Below are positions 12,910 through 23,200 of a DNA stretch of 64,000 nt, one piece after another (the stretch's first letter is position 1; the number at the start of each line of letters is the position of its first letter). The notes beneath the pieces were generated by a model. It made no database searches. It worked only from the letters and a program-made list of their open reading frames with translations, and was not told where the DNA came from. Made by a program: the position numbers and the translations under genes. The DNA comes from Norana najaformis (Eukaryota > Annelida > Clitellata > Crassiclitellata > Hormogastridae). The DNA lies in NCBI GenBank assembly GCA_964023275.1, contig OZ029918.1, positions 31,118,225-31,182,224 on the forward strand. Reading direction: 5' to 3'.

Positions 12910-15900
12910 ATCCATTTGGACCTACAAGAAGTGACTTGTAGTTTTTGGGTGGCTGGGGGTAAGGGTTCAGTTGGGAGTCTATAGCCCTGGCCTCCTATGT
13001 AGATGATGGTAAGATCTCAGTGGACTGACTTTCTGGTACTGCCCTGAATACGGCTTCGTTTTCGCTACAGTTTGATGCCGTGTTCATTAAACACCGGCGC
13101 TATAGAAGTTGCTATATATTTATTCATTTATTTGTTCATTTCTTATTACTTTTGCTATTGCTATTATTTTTATTATTACTACTACTACTTCTACTTCTAC
13201 TACCACTACTACTACTCCTACTATTACTATTATTATTATTATTATCATCATCATCCTCATCTTCATTATTATTATACGTCGAGCAGCCACTGCTTTGGAA
13301 TATTCTTCTTAACCTCAACCAACTACGCTTGGAGAAAACGCTTTTAAAACGACATTAATCTGACGGAATCTTTAAACCGGATGTTATCGTGAGTGCTGGA
13401 AAAATTTGCGTCCAGTGACAGTCGGTGCCTGACACTGGAGAGCCAAAAATTTAATTAAGGTCCGGAAGAAATTATGTACAATTTTTTGGTCGGTGCAAAG
13501 TCAAGTCTTTGTCGCTTGCAAGAGGCGGCATTAATCGGAAGAAACAGAGTGAGATGGTGATGGATGCGTTTTGTGTTCGGTCGCTTTCGCCACCGTCGTA
13601 AGTCAGACAGGAAGCGAAAAGCAACTAGAACTTCCTTCTGGCCATGCCATTTGCTGATCGAACTATATTCCTGTATATAGATATACTATAAATGAACATT
13701 ATATATATAGTGTGTGAATATATAAAAATAGTATATAACGTATAAGTATATATATGTATATATGGATATTTTATATATACATATATATATGTATATATGT
13801 ATATATTTTATATATACATATATATATGTATATATGTATATATTTTATATATACATATATATATGTATATATATATATATATAATATCCATATATATTAT
13901 AGTCGGTAGTTAAGCTTGCATGTATATGCAATATTGACCATGTTATGTTTTTTGAGGTCCAGAGACAGAAAAATGTCAATTAATAATAAAATATTGACTA
14001 GCAAGTACAATGAGAGCATTGTAGAATTCAAAATAATCGCATGCATTGATGAACGAATAAACGACTGATCGACTACGTGAATGAAGGAGCGACTGAACAG
14101 TGAGCGGAGGAATACCACATTGAATTAGGCCTAATTGTTGAGAAATTAAATGATTCCTGATGCCTGATGGTTGTGTTCGCTTTAGGTTCTTGTCAACAAC
14201 CGTCAGCATCAGTTGCTGCGACTGAGGAATCCCTGGGGAAAGAAAGAATGGAATGGTGCATGGAGTGACAGGTAGGCCTATGTCCGACCTCAACACAGAT
14301 GAAAGGGCGCCGCCAAGGTCATCGCAGATCAAAGGCGCCGAGTCCCCAAGGCATCTTTGATAGCAGAAAGTTCTGATCCTTATAAAAGCTTAAATATACG
14401 GGTCCAGCTGTTGCCGATTAAAATATGAAGGACCAGTACGTTGGTATTTAAAGCAAGAAACTGCAAAATTTTGAAGTTAAGTCAGCTTTTGTATGTATGG
14501 ATATTATTGGTATTGTGATAGTGCTTCCTAAAGATAACTTCGCGGGGTGCGGGTAACTCCATCCCAGTTCTACGTCCAGAGCCACTCACCTCATTGCCCC
14601 TTCTGCTCACAACGTAAAATGGCCGATGCGTACAAACTCTCCTCATAGTGTCTGATCTCTTCAAGGAGTGTTCGGTATTGGCCGCTTCCTTAACAGAAGA
14701 AATATTGTAAAGGTGTGTCTCGGTTCCGACTCTGATCTGCCTTTTCCGCTGTCGCCGGATGGGCAACGTCCTAAGGATGGTCTTTTCTCAGTAGTCGGTC
14801 CATTTTCGTGTGCTTTAAAACTACGGGCTTTCTCTTTACCACCACCATTCTACATCTCGTAACTCTGGAATTACCGCCATTAATGCGAGACACTAGTTGT
14901 TCTTTTAGTACGGGGCAGAGGCGTTTTAGGACTCGTTTCCATGTCTTTACGCCCTAGGCACATGGATATCGCATCTCTCCATTATTCCACGTCTGTGGCG
15001 ACCGCCATGGAGGCGAATCATAAACTGCTGATGCAAAATGGGTAAACGTATTATGGCTTATTTGAGTATCTGTCCTTTGCATCATATGTTGACTGCGTGA
15101 AGTTGTTTTTCAGATCGCGCGAATGGTTGGGTCTCGATCCAAAAACGAGACAGGAACTTGGAATCGTTACTCGAGAAGATGGAGAGTTCTGGTAGACATT
15201 AGATATTTTCACACACACACATACACCCACATACACACATTACACACACACGGGCACGCGCACGCGCGCACACACACACACTCGTGTATGTGCTGCACGG
15301 TGTTCTATTCAGTAATGCACTGGGTCTGCAATCTATCGGTTGCGGGTTTGAGTCTGCTGAAAGGACTCCGCGCAACGACCCTGGACAAGGTGTTCGCATG
15401 CACTTATCCCGCACCTCATTTTCAGATTTACTTACCTTGGACGCGTAATTTGGGCAGCAGAAATTAAATAAACAAAAAAAATTTCATATGATACAGTTCT
15501 TTAATATATGATATATTAGTCTTCAAATGACGCTGGCGTCCAATGACTATTCCTATGGTATCCAGTGTTTAACGACATCTGACGGTTGTCTGGGCAGCCG
15601 ACGTCGACCTTATCTTACCAATGAAAAATTTTACTGTATCTATACTGTAGAGACCTACTCTGTACAGGTCTATGTACTGCTGCAGTTTACCCTCATCTGG
15701 TGGGGGATACATTGCAAGGTTGCACAAACTTTTCAATTGGCCGGATCTCGCAAATGCCTGGAAACTGAGCAGCATAATCATGTGCAATTGAAACATTATG
15801 CTGTTTTAGAAAGCAAATACACAATGCAAACAATATAACATTGCATAATTTTATGAACACGGTGTAGCCTAAAACTTCCTACACAGAATTAGTTCCTAAA

Positions 15901-17230
15901 TTTTGTAGCATTTTATTTATAGTTTCAATCTATAAATACAGGAGTGTTTATAAACCATATGCATAAATTCCTGCAATCGGTTTCTTAAACAATCTATTTA
16001 TGCTGTGAGTTATGCACGCAAGGCTCCGCCACAGTCTCTTATCGGAATTAATTGCAAGCCAGGCTGATAAGCATGCGCTCCTTTACATGTAAATATACGT
16101 GTTTATCTATAGCGACCATATATTCATTTATCAATAGACTTTGCTCTTTTTGCAATGAATTTATCGGGTGAGCTCCTTCACAGCCGCTGCCCATTTGAAT
16201 GGATGCCACGTCATTTAAGGTCCACGTACACGGAACGTGCTAGCCCGAGATTAAAATCTCTAAAATATATCCACTATCGGTATGCGAACCGGCATCCTCA
16301 CGCACAGAGGCACCTTGATGTATGCTTTAACCATTGCAGTTAACCAGGACGATATTTTTTAAATCCATATTTCACGGGCTTAGTTTTTAAACCTGGAATT
16401 TAGTTGCACAAATATACATTTGTAGCTAGTCTAAGTCCGACGCATGTTTATGAATTAGATTACGTTCGGAATTAACTTTAAAAGACTTTGATCTGCTAAT
16501 TTAGGTGATAGGACTTAATGACCTAAATTCGTCGTTCATATCCGTCGTAAATGAGCCATGCCTTGATGTTTTTTTAAGAATTTAGCCTAGCTACAAATGT
16601 ATACTTGCGCAACTAAATTTCAGGTTTAAAAACTAAGCCCGTGAAATATGGATTTAAAAAATATCGTCTTGGTTAGCTGTAATGGTTAAAGCATACATCA
16701 AGGTGCCTCTGTTGCGTGAGGATGCCGGTTCGCATACCGATAGTGGCTATATTTTTGTATATATAGATGTCGTTAAACTTTGGATAGGACTACTATTCGA
16801 CTTAAATCTCTACCGTCATTTATGGTATCATGTTGAGTTACTATCCCTGAAGATTTCATAATAAGTTTTGAGAGGAAACTAAATCAGGTCTTTAATGATG
16901 AGTTCTGCATTTACTGCACGGGCGCCCATGTACTAATTTTTTCACCAATCTTAAGTAAAGCGTTAACAGGAAGAGTACGTTTATTGACTTTATGATTTTC
17001 TAAAAAGGCGCTATGTGCAGGGGCCGTTTTAAAGGTCGTCGTATGCCCTAGGCACTCTCGCCCCAACTGCCAACTCTGCATTAGAGCTAAACACATTCAC
17101 ATTATTTCTTGACGTCTGTCTTCCCTTGCACTACTTTCAATTGAAAACGACTTAATGCGGAAACTGATATTTGAGGACATTATATGTGATTTTGCTAATG
17201 CAAAGAGCCGCAAGTTAACATAATGTAGCA

Positions 17231-17273
<43 letters not shown>

Positions 17274-20200
17274 GTCCGTGGGCTCAGTGCCCGTTGGTGT
17301 CAATCGCATGTTTCACCATCCATCTCCACTTGTCTCTTTCCAGTGCCATTCTGCCTCAGCTCGTGTATGTCCATTTCGCACCAGTCTGTGATGTCATCTA
17401 GCCACTCCCTGCACAGTCTTCCTCTAACCCCTGTTCCGTCCATGATCCCGAAAATGGCCTGCTTGATGAGTCTGTCATCTCCCATGTAGCACAGCTTAAC
17501 TTAAAACTGTTTCAGTACAAACTTTAAGGTTATTAAATTTGTATTTCCTTTTTCTATTTTCGGGTCAATCAATAAATTAATTTTTTTTCATTATCTCATT
17601 TTTGACTTTCGTAGGCCCCTATAAAATTCGTAGGCCCCTAGGCACAGTGCCTACTGTGCTTAATGGATAAGACGGCCCTGTTTTTTAAAGAATTTTAAGG
17701 CATTGCTTTGGTAGCGGAGTGGACATTTTTTCATTGTAGGATGGCTTTTCCTGACTGGCTGGCCAACTTTCATGCACTTCAACTCTGCTACTTGCCACCA
17801 GGTGTCAGTTTGCGCGTAAGTAACCATGGAAACCACTTCTTTTAGTGTACGCAGATGAAAATTGTGCAATCCTGGCCGGTGAAAACCAGTCGTGTTCTTC
17901 TAATTTTATTCTTGTAGGTCTGTTTAGTAAGTGTATACACTGTCATACACAATGTCAAGGACTCAGACAACTGTGCATTTTTTCATACCCAACTCTTAAT
18001 TCTTTAAATCATGATGATGATGATGGTGGTGGTGGTGGTGGTGATGAAGCTATGATGATGGTGATATTATACTTTGTGATCGTTGCAGTTTAGTTACGAC
18101 TGTCCATGTGTGAGAATGCGATATGTGCTATTGAGCATGTCTTAGGGAGTGTGCCGTCACTGTAAATGTAAATGTAAACATTTTTCTATAGCGACCGTAT
18201 GGCCTCAAGTCTGCTCATGTTTCAATGAATTAATCGGGTGAGATCATGTATCATTTATTGCAAGCCAAGCTGATAAGCCTGTGCTCCATCAAATGTAAAT
18301 GTACACGTTTTTCTATAGCGACCATATGCTCATTTATCAATCGACTTTGCTCATTTTTCAATGAAGTTATCGGCCCATTTGAATGGGCGCCAAGCCAGTT
18401 AAGGTCCGCGTGTACGGACCGTGCTAACCGGAGATTCAAATCTCTCAAATATAGGCATTATCTGCATCTTCACGCACAGAGGCGCCAGGATGTACGTCTA
18501 AACCACTGTATGGGGAATCTGTGCAAGACTTTATCGCACACGTGCTTTGCCACGTCCGAGGGGTGCCTCTAACTATATAAACACAACGGACAGGGCTAAT
18601 AAAGGCGTTATGCAAATTCATCCTTTTGAAGATTTTTTGAACCGTGCAGGGTCACAAGGAGTGGAAAGAGATTCTCTACAACGGATCCTGGGTTAAAGGG
18701 GTGAACGCCGGAGGCAGCGAACATGGTTCAAGAAATGGTGAGTCTGTCTTCTTTGTGCGTGAATCTCTAGAAAATACGTTGTGTATTCTATTGTTTTGTA
18801 CTCTATTGTAAAATTTAAAAAGTACGTTCTGACCTGTACTGTAAAGTTCGAAAAACAACTGCTGTACTGTTTACTGTGAAGTCTTAAAAAGCACGTGATG
18901 TACTAAACTGTAAACTTCTAAAAAGTACGTACCTTAGCATAAAACCAGTATAGCCGGTCCTTATCTGAATTTTCGCTTGATTCGGCTCAAATCAAACTCT
19001 CTTTCCTAGTCCTAATTAGGGCGCTTAGAAGTTTCCTCTCACGCGTATGGGGCCTGTACACACGCACATTTACACGCAGACATACAGGCATAAAGGCACC
19101 CAGACACGGACATACATGCTCATGGACACAGATACACGGACACGTATAAGTACACACAGACATACAGACAGACACACATACACTTGCAGTTACACCCGAC
19201 TTTGGTGGGGCGTAATACTAAACGGTTGATTTCTGGATGGAATAGATCTGTACTGGACGAATTCCCAGTACAGTGTCATCCTAAGCGGAGAAGCCGATTC
19301 AGCAGAGAGTCTGTCTAAGGAGCCGAAGAGGAAGAACGCACTGATCGTCTCGCTGATGCAGAAGTACGCACGAAGAGCGAGAACAGTCAACAAGGTCGAT
19401 ATGGCCGAAGTACCCATTGCCTTTGACCTTTACAAGGTCAGTCGATTTGCTCTACGGGGTCATGGGGTATTCAGCTAACTATCTCTCTGGGGTAATCTTT
19501 AAAGGCTTACTCAAAGGCTATACAATTCCACGGAGACAGTTGGCTTACTTATCAAAGTATATTAGTCACAGCAGTTGTTAAGAGTCATTTTAATATTTTA
19601 TATTGGTAATATTTATAAGAAAGTAAAAACTAATTATTTATAGGACATTTTCGAATATGTCTTCGTCGTATAACTGATCACAGTTATTGGAAGTGAACTG
19701 ACTGGAAGTGCCCAGGTACGTTTGAATTGGAACATGGGTCACAGAAATTTCAAATTGTAATTTAAGTAGGCGCTACGTAAGTTCTCAATTACCTCTCTCT
19801 CTTGAAACAGATGTTATAGAAGTTCCTATCAATTACGTTTCAATCGAGACTGGCGCTATACAAATTCCCAATTACTTTTCAATTGAAACATGAGTTATAG
19901 AAGTTCCTAATTACCTATTTAGCTTAAACAGGCGCTATATAAGTTCGCAATTTCGTTTTATTTGATATAGGCCAAGTCGAATGAGGTGCCACCGACACTG
20001 ACAGCTAATCACTACGACAAGTACGCCCTTCAGATTGAGAAGAGAGGCGGACAGTACCAGTACTACCGCGAGATATCGGACTTTTTCCACCTGGAAGACG
20101 GTACCTACGTCATCATTCCATCGACCTACAAGCCAAACGTACCGGGAGAATACCTGCTACGAATCTACACCGACGGATGGGCGGACAGCACGTATGCAAC

Positions 20201-23200
20201 AATTCAGCTCTCAATGTCTCTCTGTGTACCTGTGTCTACATCTGCGTCTATAACTGTATCTGTATGTGTATCTGCACCTGTCTGTCTGTCTGTCTGTCTG
20301 TCTGTGTCTGTCTGTCTGTCTGTCTGATATTCCTGACGATGACCAAATCCAATTACTGGCTGACAAGCAAGCATAATCAGCCCGCAATCCCTTTCCGCGA
20401 TCTACATGTATAACTGGCTACTGGCGTTAATCGGGAGGTTTGATCTCTCATTCGCTTGCTGTGTGGTCTCCCTTGAACTTCAGTTTAAATTCAGATGCTC
20501 TAACTCCGGAAGCACGTTTCCGATCATGAGGAGGAATATCTATCGAAGCATGTAAACAGACGTGTTGCCTTTACTATTTTTTAACATTACTATTAAAACT
20601 GTTATCATCTTTCGGACTGTTGTTTTTTGCTAATAGATGTTGGACATTTAGGCGAGGTCACTTATTTCATACAATTTCCGTGTACTATATTTTTGCCGTT
20701 ATAAAACATTTTGAATATTGCAGTGCTTTTGCATAATAATGAGAATGTGCTGAATTAATGCATTGATACATATGTCTATTTTGAATAGGCTTAAGGTGTT
20801 TTAGTGTGATAAATTGATTTCTCTATTTACTAAATTGTTGTTGTTTACAGTGAGATGGATATTGCCACTGAACCCATTCAGGTGAGCACCGCTTTAATCT
20901 TTCCATCTAGAATTAATTGTCGACATTTGGTTGATAATTGGTTAAATGTTTCATTTAATAACGAATTTGATCCAAGCAAAAGAAGAGAAAATCACACATA
21001 ACCAAGACTTAGAAGTATGACATAACATCGTTTAACCAGAACCTATCAGAGAGGTCAGCAGGGTCATTTGGCACGGGCTTCACATCGTAAGGGGCCTCAT
21101 CTTTACATACTGTTTTTCGTCTACTTTCAGATGAGAAAGAAATGTTTTTATTTGAACCAAAGATTTTCTAATTATGATTCAGTGACTAGCAACAAATCTT
21201 TCAAATCCTTTAATTTATTTCATTAATACTTATTAATATTTATTTCTCCTTTTTTGTATTATAATTTCCAAATGGGGTTTAGTAGGCTTATGCTATGCAT
21301 TATTTGAGCTTGGGGCCTCGTACTGGCAGTGACCCGGGCCTCTCCGAATCTCTTAAAGGCCCTGCGTCTAACCTAAAATAATCTCATCTGTAGTGTAGTG
21401 CTGTTAGTTAGGCATACTCACGGTATGTGTGTAGGCCTATGTATGTGTCTGGGTATTTCTATAGCGCTTTCATAAACTTGCTCAAGACGTTTCTGGCTAG
21501 TCTAGATGATGTTAAAGTTGTTTAATAAACTAATTTGATCAAAAGTGCCATAATTAAACTTGTTGTACTTAAGCTAACCTCGAGAAGCAACCACTGGCAA
21601 GAAGTGTTAGCAACTTCATCTTCTCAGCCTCGGCATATGATGGCGGGTGGTCAGTCCTCTCCCTCACCGCATAATTTTCTCACCGACAGTGTATGGTCGG
21701 TGTACTCCTTTTAATAGCTGGGTCCGCTAGGGTCGCTAGTGGAGCAGAAATCCCGAAACATCATTCCTACCTGGCTAGGATTTGAACTCTCAACCTCTTG
21801 GTTAGACAGTCTAGCATGCTAACCACTCGACTGTCGCGCATTCCCCACTAGATCCAATTAACCCAGGTGGTGAGATCGTTCTGGGCGGTGAGACGATATT
21901 GTTCATGGTTGCCTTTATTCCAGAGAACCCGTGCAACCGCTGACACAGTGGAGGAGATGTTCAGACGTTACGCAGGCTCCAATGGCGTCATCGATGGAAG
22001 CGAACTTCAGATGCTCCTCAACGAAGCCTTTAAACAGGGTTCGTCGTCGAAACCTCAATCATTGCTGCAACAAGCACTTTGTATGGCACCTCTTGAAACT
22101 GAATGTTGAATGTCTGGTAGCCGTAGAAACAAATGCGGCGTTTGCTATGTTGTTTGGTAATTGGACACACAGTCATAGTGGTCTACAATCTGACACTACT
22201 GTAATCTGAAAGCTCTTAAGATGGAACATAAAATTTTCCAGTCGGTGAGTGACCACATAAAATTTCTGAATGTATGTCACATTGAGTGGCGTTTGCTACC
22301 ACATAATTTATGTATGGGTGTTTGTTTTTGCTATTCTTTAAAACGATTCCAAGAAGCGTTTTGCACAGACTTATGGAAGACAACTCGTCCAGTAAACGAT
22401 AAATCTCAAACTGTCCTTACTCTGACGAGTGAGAGAAAGTATTACTCTAGAGTAGCAACGCTAATCATGATCTTCGTTATATCAAAGTGTTGTTAAACAA
22501 TCTACCTATCTTGACATCTAGCTAGTTGACGCATAGAGCGCCTCTGATGAGTTCTTCTTGAAGTTGAGTTCGAAACATTTGCGATCACAATTACAATTAA
22601 ACGTACAATTAGATAAATTTATTCCAGGCAGAGAAGGTTATTCCAAGCAGAGAAGGTTATTTCGAGTAGAAATTGTTAGTGTATATACGTACGTATGTAT
22701 TTATGTATGTATGTATGTATGTGTCTGGGTTTTTCTATAGCGCTTGTATGTATGTATGTTTGTATGTATGTTTATATGTATACGAACATTTATTCAGCGT
22801 ATTTTAGGAACCTTTCAATACTGGTTGTTTTCGGTAGAGAAAGTTATTCCAAGCAGAGAAAGTTATTACAAGTAGAAAATGCTGTCCCATGATTCAAAGT
22901 AGGTAAAGTTGTTTTGGGTATAAAATGTTATTCTAGATAGCGGAAGTTAATTTCTCGCATAGAGAAAATTTTTCGGTTAGATGACTGAGAGGATAGAATG
23001 TAATTATTAAGCTGACATTTGTATAGTAAATTCATATAATGCCATTTGCTTCTGTTAAAAAATAGGCTTAACTATCGAATACGCAGTGAATGTAATTTGT
23101 GATTTCTTTGTGAATTTTGTTGCTCAGAAGTCGGCAAAAGTAACCAGTTCGACGTGGAAACCTGTCGAAGTCTAATTTCTATGCTTGACGTATCCTTGGC

